From assembly GCA_038146865.1 (NCBI GenBank), contig JAYQSL010000002.1, positions 310,001-374,000 on the forward strand: a DNA stretch of 64,000 nt. Direction: 5' to 3'. Positions 9,356 to 18,571 of this stretch are shown piece by piece. Position 1 is the first letter of the stretch, and every line of letters starts with the position of its first letter. A program made the translations under genes and the position numbers. The notes under the pieces were generated by a model. The model saw only the letters and a list, made by a program, of their open reading frames with translations, was not told the DNA's origin and ran no database searches. The DNA comes from GCA-2709075 sp038146865 (lineage in GTDB: Bacteria > Pseudomonadota > Alphaproteobacteria > MPNO01 > UBA2964).

Positions 9356-11134
9356 ATGAGCGGCATTAAGAAATCGAATACAAAATATCAATCAGACGTC
9401 ATTGTCGATCTGATTAAACAATATGGTTTCGAACATATTGCCCTCAACCCAGGCGCTAGTTATCGGGGTCTTCATGACAGTCTTGTCAATTACGGTGAAA
9501 ACGACCCACCAATGATGCTTTGCACCCATGAAAAAATCGCCGTGCAAATGGCACACGGCTATGCCCGCCACTCAGGAAAGCCGATGATCGCAATTGTCCA
9601 TAATTTGGTGGGACTGTTACATGCGCCGATGGGAGTCTATTACGCATATCTCGACAGAGCACCAGTTTTCATTATCGGAGCCACGGGTCCCATCGCTGAG
9701 CCCAAAAGGCGACCTTTCATTGATTGGATCCATTCAGCGAATGTCCAAGGACAGGTTATACGGGATTACGTCAAATGGGATGCCCAACCTGCAACTGTAG
9801 ATTACGTTCCAGACAGTTTTGCGAGGGCGTATTCTGTCATGATGACTGGACGTCAAGGACCAATTTACATGTGTTACGACGCTGGCCTGCAGGAGGCGGA
9901 GCTTGAACACGAGATAGCAATGCCGCCCGAGGATGGCGTTCGTGTTCCTGCGCAGGCAGCACCAGATCCTCAAGCTTTGAAAGAAGCCGCCGATATCCTC
10001 GCAGCCGCGGAACGCCCGGCTATCGTAGCAGATTTTGCAGCTCGTCCCCCTCATGGCTGGGATCATGTAGTGAACCTAGCAGAAACTTTGGGCGCTAGCG
10101 TATGGGACGTAAATTCCAGACTGAACTTCCCTGGTAACCATCCCTTAAACCTCTCAATGGACCAACAGGCGTGCTATGAGGGCGTGGATGCAGTCTTATT
10201 GTTAGATGTCGCAGATTTTGAAAAGCATACACATGTAAGAGACATATCAACACGAACGGTAAAACCAAGCGTAAATCCAGATGCAAAATGGATAGACATC
10301 GGATGGACTGATCAAGAGATCTCCAAATGGTCCATGGACTACTCCCGGACACTCTATCCTGATGTCAGGATGACCGCCGACGTTGTTACCGCTTCTCCTA
10401 TGTTAACAGACCTCCTGAAAGAGCGGATTGCTAAAACGGAAGGGCTGGCAGAGAAAATTGCCAATCGCACTGAATTAATAGGTCAAAAGCACCATGCTCT
10501 TCGGGCACAATGGAAAAAAGAAGCCGAAGAAGACTGGGATTCTCAACCCATGACCGTTGGAAGACTGGCCCTAGAAATTTGGGAAGTAATCAAAGACGAA
10601 GATTGGGTATTAACGGCGGGCACAATGCATGACGCAGCTCGTCGTCTATGGGACTTTGATCGCCCATATTGTCATGGCGGAAGAGAGTTAGGAACAGGAA
10701 CTCAGATTGGAACATCCCTGGGAGTGGCATTAGCAAATAAAGGAACCGGTCGCCTTTGTATTGACCTGCAACCCGATGGCGATTTGATGTTTGATGCCGG
10801 TGCGCTTTGGATGGCTGCAAAATACGAAATCCCAATGCTGATCGTTATGTATAACAACCGGGCATATTATAATGATTGGAATCACCAAATTGTCATCGCC
10901 AATAACCGCGGGACTGATCCATCGCGTGCTTACATTGGAATGGACCTTCTCGATCCCGACCCTGATTTTTCGGGATTAGCTCGCGCCCAAGGTTGGTGGG
11001 CAGAAGGACCAATTGAGAACGGTGATGACGTTCAAGGGGCTGTCAAACGCGCTATCGAACAGGTTAAAAAGGGAAAACCGGCTTTGGTCGATACCGTTTG
11101 CCGTCGCGGAAAAGGCAAAGCAATGCTGACCTAG
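9356..11134 (+). CDS. ThDP-dependent enzyme (2-oxoacid decarboxylase/carboligase type), paralog A2
   Basis: This 592-residue tandem paralog of the preceding gene shares the signature NPGASYRGLHDSLVNYG, catalytic Glu59 in THEKIAVQMAHGYA, and the altered cofactor motif P473-D-G475 with the downstream NN pair. I chose the ATG at 9356, preceded by CAGGA, and not the upstream TTG at 9296, because the protein then aligns with paralog A1 from its first residues. Strong local differences lie in the central domain around residues 200-330. The shared PDG motif suggests a common ancestor that had already changed the motif before duplication. A short hairpin covers the stop codon. Product and substrate are unknown; a 2-oxoacid is expected from the family. 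Confidence 0.9.
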   Translation: MSGIKKSNTKYQSDVIVDLIKQYGFEHIALNPGASYRGLHDSLVNYGENDPPMMLCTHEKIAVQMAHGYARHSGKPMIAIVHNLVGLLHAPMGVYYAYLDRAPVFIIGATGPIAEPKRRPFIDWIHSANVQGQVIRDYVKWDAQPATVDYVPDSFARAYSVMMTGRQGPIYMCYDAGLQEAELEHEIAMPPEDGVRVPAQAAPDPQALKEAADILAAAERPAIVADFAARPPHGWDHVVNLAETLGASVWDVNSRLNFPGNHPLNLSMDQQACYEGVDAVLLLDVADFEKHTHVRDISTRTVKPSVNPDAKWIDIGWTDQEISKWSMDYSRTLYPDVRMTADVVTASPMLTDLLKERIAKTEGLAEKIANRTELIGQKHHALRAQWKKEAEEDWDSQPMTVGRLALEIWEVIKDEDWVLTAGTMHDAARRLWDFDRPYCHGGRELGTGTQIGTSLGVALANKGTGRLCIDLQPDGDLMFDAGALWMAAKYEIPMLIVMYNNRAYYNDWNHQIVIANNRGTDPSRAYIGMDLLDPDPDFSGLARAQGWWAEGPIENGDDVQGAVKRAIEQVKKGKPALVDTVCRRGKGKAMLT

Positions 11135-11144
11135 TCGGCATTGC
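11120..11144. other. Hairpin overlapping the stop codon of ThDP paralog A2
   Basis: GCAATGCTGAC (11120-11130) can pair with GTCGGCATTGC (11134-11144) over 11 positions with one G-U pair and a three-base loop containing part of the TAG stop. It sits between convergent genes. No T-run follows on either strand, so it may protect the 3' end of the mRNA and is not a proven terminator. Confidence 0.4.
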
Positions 11145-11175
11145 CTAAAGCCCCAAACAAATAAATATAATTTTA

Positions 11176-11580
11176 CTAGTCCACTGGGACGCGCCACGAC
11201 GAGGTGGCGTGCTCAGGGGAAGTCACATCAATAACGACCCCATCAGGATCTCTATACTTCCTCTCAAAATCCGCCCCAGCTCCAACATTCAGTATCTGTC
11301 CATGATACCTGCCCCCAGCGGCCTCAACCTTTTGAGAGCTCTCCGGCACATCATCGACCAAAAAACCCATATGGTGTAACCCTCGATAGGACGGACCGCG
11401 CTCGTCTGGAGCATTATCGTTTTTTTCGAGGCTTAGAAGAGCCAAAGAAACAACACCATCAGATAACATCACAGCAACATTAGATTCGCGGACACGCTCC
11501 ATACCGAAAGCTTCCTCATAAAACTTAGCACTCTTCTGAAGATCGCTAACGCTTAATGCAATGTGTCGAAGTTTTGCCAT
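11176..11580 (-). CDS. VOC-superfamily (glyoxalase/dioxygenase-like) single-module protein
   Basis: This 134-residue protein fits one glyoxalase/VOC module of two beta-alpha-beta-beta-beta units. The first metal ligand His is in KLRHIALSVSD, the LHHMGFLVDD segment supplies another near the middle, and the C-terminus IDVTSPEHATSSW closes the fold; DPDG in YRDPDGVVIDV is a common VOC turn. AGGGAGGAAAT precedes the ATG. VOC proteins include isomerases, epimerases, ring-cleaving dioxygenases and thiol transferases, so function is open. It lies downstream of the ThDP operon but is separated from it by a strong terminator, so it may have its own promoter in the 83-bp gap. Confidence 0.85.
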   Translation of the reverse strand: MAKLRHIALSVSDLQKSAKFYEEAFGMERVRESNVAVMLSDGVVSLALLSLEKNDNAPDERGPSYRGLHHMGFLVDDVPESSQKVEAAGGRYHGQILNVGAGADFERKYRDPDGVVIDVTSPEHATSSWRVPVD

Positions 11581-11663
11581 CGACTATTTCCTCCCTTTCG
11601 TCCACAGAAACACGTAAAATTTTGCAATCTGCCCTGTTCTTTATTATTAAAGTATCATTTTCT

Positions 11664-11698
11664 TAAAAAAAATACCCGGGAGTTTGACCCGGGTATTT
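11664..11698 (-). terminator. Rho-independent terminator of the minus-strand ThDP/oxidase operon
   Basis: On the minus strand, an 11-bp perfect stem AAATACCCGGG/CCCGGGTATTT (11670-11680 and 11688-11698) with a seven-base loop runs into at least eight T residues. It lies 44 bp after the stop codon of the ThDP gene at 11742 and so ends that operon before the VOC gene. Confidence 0.9.
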
Positions 11699-11741
11699 AT
11701 TCAAAACACTGATTTTCTATCGAATAATTTAAATTGATAGA

Positions 11742-13538
11742 TTATGCCTCCCGCGCGGGAGGAGGTGTTGCGTAACCCTTTTCAACATGTACGTTTAGTA
11801 AATAGGGTTTGCCGCTATCGACTACCTTGAGAGCCTCTTCAATGGCAGGCAAAAGATCGCCGACAGTTTCCACGGGTCCCGTGGAACCTACTCCCAGTGA
11901 AGATGCGTATTTCTCAATCTTCACCTCAGGATCATCAATTCTTTGTCCGATCCATCGATTTTCAACCGGCCGATCGCGCATTCTAGCCACTGTTTCTTGA
12001 TGAATTTCATCATTAAAGTTTGACCGATTATTAGAAATAAGAAACAGAACCGGGATTTCATAATGAGCAGCTGTCCATAAACAACTAGCTCCTTGCATCG
12101 TATCACCGTCTCCTAAAACTCCGATTACCGTTCGGTCGGTATCTTTCAATGCAAGAGCAGCACCGATGGTAGTCGCAGGCCCCGATGCCAAACCACCGCC
12201 GCCATCATTACCTAAATAATCAAGAGGATGAGTCCAGTGGTAACCATCAGCGGCCCAGCCAATTGTGACATTTGCAAGAGTAAATTTTCGGTTGAGCTTA
12301 CGCCTCGCTTCATCAACGCAGAGGGTAAGAGCTTCCACTGAAATAGGATCATCCGCCCTAAGGTCCGCATATGTCGTATCAACGTCAGAAGTGCGCCCCT
12401 TATTTTGGCCATCCCATTTAGACTTACCACCAAGTTTTTTCTCCAGACCTTCGAGCAGCTGCTCGACGACCGCTTCAGTCTGAGCAAGCATAGTGATATC
12501 ACCAAGTGGCATGCCCATGTGGTCCGAAGACCAACCATTATGGATCAATGAATCCATGGAGACATGTATAACTTTTGCGTTAATTTCCTCGCGACCAAAA
12601 ACGAGCTTGAAAGTGCCGGCCAAATCAATCCAATTAAGATCCAAGATTACATCGGCTTCCTTCATGCCCGCAACAGCCTCTTCTCGGGGACGATTGCTCG
12701 GAGGGGCAAGGCTTAGAGGATGATCTGTCGGAAAAGCTACCCCAGGTTTCATATCGGTGACCACGCCTGCTCCAAGCATCTCTGCTAATTTGACCCGGTC
12801 AGCCCAACCTTTCTCGGACCTCTTGACCCTGCCTGCCATAATCACCGGGCTCTTTGCATTAGCAAGCAAGTTCACGGCCTCATCGATTGCCGCCTGAGGC
12901 GCAGGCGTCGGTGCTGGAGGGAGAAAACGTGTAACATCTGGCAATTTCATATCTGGATCGATTGCGCTTTCTTGCAGACCTGCATCGAGACAAACGTAAG
13001 CAGGGGCTGTCGGCTCAGTTCGGATCGTTTTGTTGACCCTCACCATTGTCTCGGCAAGTGCCTGAGCAGATCGCGGCTCATCATCATACTTGACGAAGTT
13101 TCTGATGATCGCTCCCTGATCCTTTTCAGTGTGAATCCAGTCAATCCATGGCCGACGTTTTGGCGCATCCACCGGACCAGTGGCGCCCATGATTACCATA
13201 GGCACTCTATTGCACCAGGCATTAAAAATTCCCATGGTTCCATGCATCAGTCCAACATTCGAATGCAAGATGCAACCCATAGGCTCGTCAGTGGCTTTAG
13301 CGTAACCTTGGGCTATATGAACCGCATGGTCTTCATGCAAACAAAGAATCATTTGCGGATCTTTGTTATCTAGGTAATTGACTATTGAATCATGAAAACC
13401 ACGATAACTTGCGCCCGGGTTCATGGATAAATACTTGATACCCATTCGACGAAGCATTTCTGCCGCCACGTCGCTGGCCCAACCCATAACAGGATTCCCG
13501 ACATTTTGAGGCCGGTCGAATTTGGTCAAATCACTCAT
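11742..13538 (-). CDS. ThDP-dependent enzyme, paralog B1
   Basis: This 598-residue three-domain ThDP enzyme has catalytic Glu69 in LHEDHAVHIAQGYAKATDEP, the locus signature NPGASYRGFHDSIVNY (residues 40-55), and a standard cofactor motif GDGDTMQG followed about 27 residues on by SNN. AAGGAG lies 8 bp before the ATG. It is the last gene of the operon that starts at 18221. Its closest visible relative is the gene immediately upstream (paralog B2), with the same N-terminal FDRPQN start and RRPWIDWIHT segment. Compared with paralogs A1/A2 the C-terminus differs (NFNDEIHQE for YYNDWNHQ), so the two pairs probably act on different 2-oxoacids. Exact activity cannot be assigned. Confidence 0.9.
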   Translation of the reverse strand: MSDLTKFDRPQNVGNPVMGWASDVAAEMLRRMGIKYLSMNPGASYRGFHDSIVNYLDNKDPQMILCLHEDHAVHIAQGYAKATDEPMGCILHSNVGLMHGTMGIFNAWCNRVPMVIMGATGPVDAPKRRPWIDWIHTEKDQGAIIRNFVKYDDEPRSAQALAETMVRVNKTIRTEPTAPAYVCLDAGLQESAIDPDMKLPDVTRFLPPAPTPAPQAAIDEAVNLLANAKSPVIMAGRVKRSEKGWADRVKLAEMLGAGVVTDMKPGVAFPTDHPLSLAPPSNRPREEAVAGMKEADVILDLNWIDLAGTFKLVFGREEINAKVIHVSMDSLIHNGWSSDHMGMPLGDITMLAQTEAVVEQLLEGLEKKLGGKSKWDGQNKGRTSDVDTTYADLRADDPISVEALTLCVDEARRKLNRKFTLANVTIGWAADGYHWTHPLDYLGNDGGGGLASGPATTIGAALALKDTDRTVIGVLGDGDTMQGASCLWTAAHYEIPVLFLISNNRSNFNDEIHQETVARMRDRPVENRWIGQRIDDPEVKIEKYASSLGVGSTGPVETVGDLLPAIEEALKVVDSGKPYLLNVHVEKGYATPPPAREA

Positions 13539-13566
13539 TGGTATAACTCCTTATCTATCGGCCTAA

Positions 13567-15375
13567 TTATTCACCCTTTGAACCACCACGCATAAGAGGC
13601 GGTTCGGCATATCCGGTATCAACATGAATATCTATAAAGTGGCATTTACCTGCTTCTACGGCCTTAAGCCCGTTTTCAATTGCGGGTAAAAGATCACCCA
13701 TCTTGGTAACAGGGCCTCCCGCACTCTCAAACCCGAGTGACTCTGCCAGAGAGGAAAGGTCGATATCTGGCTCAGAGATACGCATTCCTATCCAACGATT
13801 TTCAACTGGGCGATCGCGATCTTTTGCAACAGTCTCTTGGTGAAGCTCATCATTAAAATTCGATCGGTTGTTAGAGATAATAACAAGCATGGGTATCCGA
13901 TATTTAGCCGCAGTCCACAGAGCTGTGTTGCCTTGCATAAAATCACCATCTCCTAAGACCGAGACCGCCAACCAGTCGGTATCAGCGACTGCTAACGCCG
14001 CCCCGACCGAGGTGCCGGGACCTGATGCAAGTCCCCCTCCGCCATCATGACCAAGGTAAGACCACGGGTGGGTAAATTGATAAGTAGGACCAACCCCGCC
14101 AGAACTTACTCGGTTTAAGCTGATCTTCCGACTTCCCTGTACTTCTGCGAGCGCAGTAACAATATCGGCTGGCAGTATAATCCCTTCACTATCTCTGTCG
14201 GCAATGGGCTCTATTTCTGGCGCTTGCGGCCCTTTGGCCTGACCATCCCATTTCGATTGTCCGTTAAGCCTGCTAGTCACCTCTGCCAAAAGTTGTTCGA
14301 CAAAAGCATCTTGATCAGCATTGATATTCAGGTCTGTTTTTGGAAGCTCAAAAAGTTCCATTCCGAAACCATTATGGAGATATTGTTCTAAAGTAACGTG
14401 AATACACTTAGCATTCATACCACCACGCCCGCTCATTAAACGCTGCGTGCCACCAAAATCTAACCAATTCAAAGAAAGAATGACGTCAGAGTCTTTAATT
14501 GCATCTACAGCTGAACCCGCGAGCCTACCAGCCGGCCTACCAATGTGCAGTGCATGATTTGATGGAAAACAGGCAGGATTGCGGAGGTTTGTTAACACCC
14601 CAGCACCAACTAGCTCAGCCAGTTCCACTCTGCGATTCCACGCCTCTTCGGTTCTAGCCATCCGACCAAGCATGAAAAGCGGATTCTTTGCGCTTAAAAG
14701 CAAGTCGGCCGCCTCTTTAACCGCTTGAGATGACGCACGAGGGGGATCCGATGGCTGATAATTGGCAATATCAGGCATCTCAATTTCTTCTTCCAATGCT
14801 GACTCTTGAAGCCCTGCATCAAAGCAAATGTAAGCAGGGCCAGTAGGTTCTGATCGAATAATCTGATTAGCACGCGCCATCGACTCCACTATGGCGCCGG
14901 CAGAACGTGGTTCATCATCCCACTTGACCATGTATCGCAATAAGGCTCCTTGATCCTTTGCTGTATGGATCCAGTCTATCCAGGGTCGCCTTAGAGGAGC
15001 ATCAACAGGACCTGTCGCCCCCATAACAAGCATTGGTGCTCGATAACACCAAGCATTAAAAATACCCATAAGCCCATGCATCAGACCAACATTTGAGTGC
15101 AAGAAGCAACCCATCGGTTCTCCGGTTAACTTCGCATAACCCTGCGCAACATGAACAGCATGATCCTCATGAAGGCAGATCAGCATCTGAGGCTCTTCAT
15201 TCCCCAAGTAATTTACGATCGAGTCATGGACACCCCGGTAACTTGCCCCGGGATTCAATGACACATATTTAATTCCACATCGTCGCATCATTTCTGCTGC
15301 AACATCACTTGCCCAACCCAATTGGGGGTTTCCAAGGTTCTGAGGCCTATCAAATTGTTTTAGATGCTCTGTCAT
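13567..15375 (-). CDS. ThDP-dependent enzyme, paralog B2
   Basis: This 602-residue tandem paralog of B1 has catalytic Glu70 in LHEDHAVHVAQGYAK, signature NPGASYRGVHDSIVNY, and cofactor motif GDGDFMQG with the SNN pair downstream. Its ATG overlaps the stop codon of the hydroxyacid oxidase gene upstream in an ATGA arrangement (15372-15375), which implies translational coupling of oxidase and ThDP enzyme. A 28-bp gap separates it from B1. The coupling supports a two-step route, 2-hydroxyacid to 2-oxoacid to decarboxylated product, comparable in logic to mandelate dehydrogenase and benzoylformate decarboxylase, though the substrate need not be aromatic. Confidence 0.9.
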   Translation of the reverse strand: MTEHLKQFDRPQNLGNPQLGWASDVAAEMMRRCGIKYVSLNPGASYRGVHDSIVNYLGNEEPQMLICLHEDHAVHVAQGYAKLTGEPMGCFLHSNVGLMHGLMGIFNAWCYRAPMLVMGATGPVDAPLRRPWIDWIHTAKDQGALLRYMVKWDDEPRSAGAIVESMARANQIIRSEPTGPAYICFDAGLQESALEEEIEMPDIANYQPSDPPRASSQAVKEAADLLLSAKNPLFMLGRMARTEEAWNRRVELAELVGAGVLTNLRNPACFPSNHALHIGRPAGRLAGSAVDAIKDSDVILSLNWLDFGGTQRLMSGRGGMNAKCIHVTLEQYLHNGFGMELFELPKTDLNINADQDAFVEQLLAEVTSRLNGQSKWDGQAKGPQAPEIEPIADRDSEGIILPADIVTALAEVQGSRKISLNRVSSGGVGPTYQFTHPWSYLGHDGGGGLASGPGTSVGAALAVADTDWLAVSVLGDGDFMQGNTALWTAAKYRIPMLVIISNNRSNFNDELHQETVAKDRDRPVENRWIGMRISEPDIDLSSLAESLGFESAGGPVTKMGDLLPAIENGLKAVEAGKCHFIDIHVDTGYAEPPLMRGGSKGE

Positions 15376-16473
15376 CTTCCATACTCCGGTTCGGGTAAAT
15401 CTATATGTGTATAGGGACTAATCTGATGGGGACTTGCCACCGGCTCTGCCGGTTCGACAAAACTCCCATCGCATTCTCTAAAATTGTGCAGACCAGTAAG
15501 CTGCATCGTTGTTCTAATTTCATCTTCAAGAAGCCTCAGCATCGTGACGAGGCCATCCTTACCCCCTGCCCCTAGACCAAGGCCTTGAAGTTTTCCAATA
15601 CATACCGCTGTCGCGCCAAGTGCGATTGCTTTAACGACATCAGTGCCACGCATAATCCCACCATCCATCAGAATATCAGCTTTTCCACTGACCTCTTTTG
15701 CAACCTCCGGCAAGACTTCAATAGAACCACGCCCATGATCGAGCTGACGTCCACCGTGGTTTGAAACGTAAATACAAGCAGCACCATGTTCAACGGCCAA
15801 ACTGGCATCTTCAGCGCACCCGATACCTTTTATAATGAGAGGTATTTCATGCTTATCTTTAAAACGTTTAACATTTTCCCAGGTAAAGGCCGACTGCCAT
15901 CGGAATCCGTCTACACTCGTTAAGCGAGATGCAGGTGCCCAACGCTTTATTAAATCTCTCTCTCTCCGACTGTAAAGAGCGGTATCGACCGTCAGGCAAA
16001 AGAAATCAAACCCCGCATTGATAGCTCGTTGCACTTCTCCATCCAACCACTCGTCATCTCCCCTTATATATTGTTGATATACCTTCGGAGCACTTGTTGC
16101 AGCGGCAACCTTCTCTAATGACGGTTGTGTCACCGAGCTCATAAAACTTATTGTTCCCACTTCTGCTGCTGCCTGCGCTGTCGCCAACGCTGCATCCGGA
16201 TGAAGCTCTTGTAGACTGCCGATAGGAGCCAACATTACAGGCAGCCGAATGGGTTTGCCCAAAAAGATTGGTGCTCGGATCTACCTCAGCAACACTCCTC
16301 AGAATTCTTGGCCGCAATCCCCAACAATCAAAACTAAGGCGATTACGCTTTAAAGTGGTTTCAGACTCAGAACCACCCATCAGATAATCCCACACATTTT
16401 GCGTCAGATTTCGGCGCGCAATCACTGCTATCTGCTGAAGAGATCGAACATTTTCGAGGGGTACCTGCCGCAT
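15372..16473 (-). pseudogene. FMN-dependent alpha-hydroxyacid oxidase, copy 3, interrupted by a +1 frameshift
   Basis: Two overlapping minus-strand frames together make one oxidase. The first (from ATG at 16473) runs from the WDYLMGG segment to DPSTNLFG; the second continues as GKPIRLPVMLAPIGS and carries QYIRGDDEW, TVDTALYSRRER, IIKGI, the catalytic SNHGGRQLDHGRGS and FMN-phosphate segment. The break lies at the run CCC-AAAAA on the plus strand (16258-16265). Removing one base there restores a continuous 366-residue protein colinear with the copies at 1780 and 2887. All catalytic residues are intact on either side, which suggests a very recent lesion or a sequence error. It is coupled by ATGA overlap to the ThDP gene downstream. 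Confidence 0.85.
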
Positions 16474-16499
16474 TGTAGTTGCCTAGATCATCTTTCAAA

Positions 16500-18221
16500 C
16501 TATGTGGGATCGGAAGCAGTAACGTTCAGCAATGCCTGCCTTTTTTCGACCGTCACGGCTTTCAAGGCCCTCTCAAGAGCTGGCATCATATCTTTAGGAT
16601 CATTCACTTGTTCCCCATAGCCACCTGAGACTTCAACGGCTCTTTCGTAATGCTGATCCACTGTAAAATACATCAATGGTGGCTGATTTGCCTTTGCCGC
16701 ATAACCATCAGGATTAAGGGAGAGAGCTGAACCTCTCACCGCTTGCCATTTCTGATTATTGAAGACAATGGTGAGAATTGGAAGCTCTTGTTCGGCCGAT
16801 ACATAATGCGCAGAGATCGGGCAATTAAACATATAGGATCCATCCCCATGTGTCCCGATCACTAATTTTTCTCTATCAGCGAGCTTAGCACCCAAAGCAA
16901 CACCCATGCCATGACCTAAGCCAGAGGAAGCACCCGCGTTGAGGATCTTTGCAGGCTTGGAGGTATCTAAATATTGGACCTGTAACTGAGACTCTTTCGC
17001 AAAAATTGTATCCGCATCAGCAATCTGAGAAATGCAATGAGAAATGAAGGCTGGGTGCAGAGGCGTTGCATCTTTGACCTGCTCGAGTTTTTTAGCCCAT
17101 CCTTCCTCAAGTTTGTTATGTTCCTCCTCGGTTGCTGACCTTCTTTTATCTCTATATTGATCACCCGACTTTTTATGCGCAGACATTGCTTCATGAAGAG
17201 CAGAAAGGCCCATCGCAGAGTCACACGCGAGAGCAATATCGGCTCTAAACCCCCTTATCGGCAAATACGAGTAATGCGGATCAGGCGCCATATGGATAAC
17301 TTTGCAATCTTCAACTGGTTTCACCTGTGAAGGCAACCAGGGCGTGGCACTATCTACCACAAGGATCGCGTCGGCCCGCTCTACATAAGGGTTGGGATTA
17401 CCGCCAGCATACATTGGGTGCTGGCGCTGAATTGCGACATATCGATTTCGATACTCAACGACTGGAATTGCATACTCTTCAACAAGCGCCTGCAGCGCGG
17501 GCATCACTCCGGGATTCCGTCCTGCCCAATTGGTAATAATCACCGGATTTTCTGCTCCAGCGAGTATCGAAGCCGCTTCATCCAGAGCAGCCTCATTTGG
17601 CATTGAAGGGGCCGCTGGCTGGATACGTCCCGGCGATTCATACTCAAATTTCTCTAACTCTATCGCCAATACCTCTCTTGGAAGCGAGAGATAAGCTGGT
17701 CCCTTAGGATCACTCATGATGACGCTTAAGATCCGATCAATAACGGTCTCGACCTGTTCCGCATTGCGAAGCTCGTAGTCCCACTTTACGGCTTCCCGGG
17801 TCATACCTCCTTGATCGAACATCTCTTGAGTCCAATGAATATCAAGAGACCGGTGCCCTTTTAAAGAGTCTTCATTCGTTGGTGTCCGACCCGCAGTAAA
17901 AATCATCGGCACCTGACCCCGAGATGCGTTCAGAAGACCATTCATCGCGTTTGCCGTCCCAACATTGACATGCATCATTGTCAATTGAGGCCTTCCAGTG
18001 ACAAGGTAGTAGCCAATTGCCATGTGTTGAGCCGTATTTTCATGGGGACACGTGATAGGAATTGGGTGTTTTGTTCCAAGGGCCTGGGACTTAGCCAGCG
18101 CCTCGATGAGAGGTGCGAAATCTGTACCCGCATTTGCAAAAAGATAGTCTACACCGCGATCCGCTAAAACAGCTAGATAGGCATCCGAAACCGTGCAATT
18201 TTCAATCACCTTTTTAGGCAT
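16500..18221 (-). CDS. ThDP-dependent enzyme, divergent paralog C (acetolactate synthase-like)
   Basis: This 573-residue ThDP enzyme has catalytic Glu61 in PHENTAQHMAIGYYLVTGRP and the canonical motif HGDGSYMFN followed by FNNQKWQAVRGS. It lacks the PGASYRG-HDS-VN signature of the other five ThDP genes here, reading FANAGTDFAPLIEAL in that place, so it belongs to a separate subfamily. TGRTPTNEDSLKG and HWTQEMFDQGG stand where the others have the RRP-DWIHT segment. GGGAG precedes the ATG. It is the first gene of the minus-strand operon, 26 bp ahead of the frameshifted oxidase. It may be a decarboxylase or a carboligase; no diagnostic residue decides it. Confidence 0.9.
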   Translation of the reverse strand: MPKKVIENCTVSDAYLAVLADRGVDYLFANAGTDFAPLIEALAKSQALGTKHPIPITCPHENTAQHMAIGYYLVTGRPQLTMMHVNVGTANAMNGLLNASRGQVPMIFTAGRTPTNEDSLKGHRSLDIHWTQEMFDQGGMTREAVKWDYELRNAEQVETVIDRILSVIMSDPKGPAYLSLPREVLAIELEKFEYESPGRIQPAAPSMPNEAALDEAASILAGAENPVIITNWAGRNPGVMPALQALVEEYAIPVVEYRNRYVAIQRQHPMYAGGNPNPYVERADAILVVDSATPWLPSQVKPVEDCKVIHMAPDPHYSYLPIRGFRADIALACDSAMGLSALHEAMSAHKKSGDQYRDKRRSATEEEHNKLEEGWAKKLEQVKDATPLHPAFISHCISQIADADTIFAKESQLQVQYLDTSKPAKILNAGASSGLGHGMGVALGAKLADREKLVIGTHGDGSYMFNCPISAHYVSAEQELPILTIVFNNQKWQAVRGSALSLNPDGYAAKANQPPLMYFTVDQHYERAVEVSGGYGEQVNDPKDMMPALERALKAVTVEKRQALLNVTASDPT

Positions 18222-18571
18222 CGCCCTACTCCCTAGTGTCGCTCAAAATGGTTGAGTATTGAGCATATTATTATTTTATAAAGTTACCCTGTCAGACCGT
18301 TTGTTTATTGCTGCAGCCTGCAGATTTGGCTGCGTTTATCACGAGGTGACGGTTAATCTGGCCTGGTCTCCCTTTTTATAAATTTAAAACTCGGAAGAAA
18401 TCACGTCAACGTCCCCATTGAAGTAAAAACTCAAAAATTAAACCGTCCAATTTTTCTTTAAGGTAAATCGATGGCTCTAAGGAATGGGTTTTTGATGACG
18501 TCTCGACCCATTGCAGAAAGTTCCCCTCTGATAGAGTATGGCCAAGATTTTTTAAGGGAGGATGATCGCAA
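18222..18571. promoter_or_regulatory. 350-bp divergent intergenic region between two ThDP transcription units
   Basis: No convincing gene is seen. The region must hold promoters for the operon going left from 18221 and the pair going right from 18572. An inverted repeat AATGGGT/ACCCATT (18483-18489 and 18506-18512) flanks a GACGTC palindrome about 60-90 bp before the right-hand start and is a reasonable operator candidate. AAGGGAGGATG just before the ATG at 18572 is a strong ribosome site. Confidence 0.35.
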
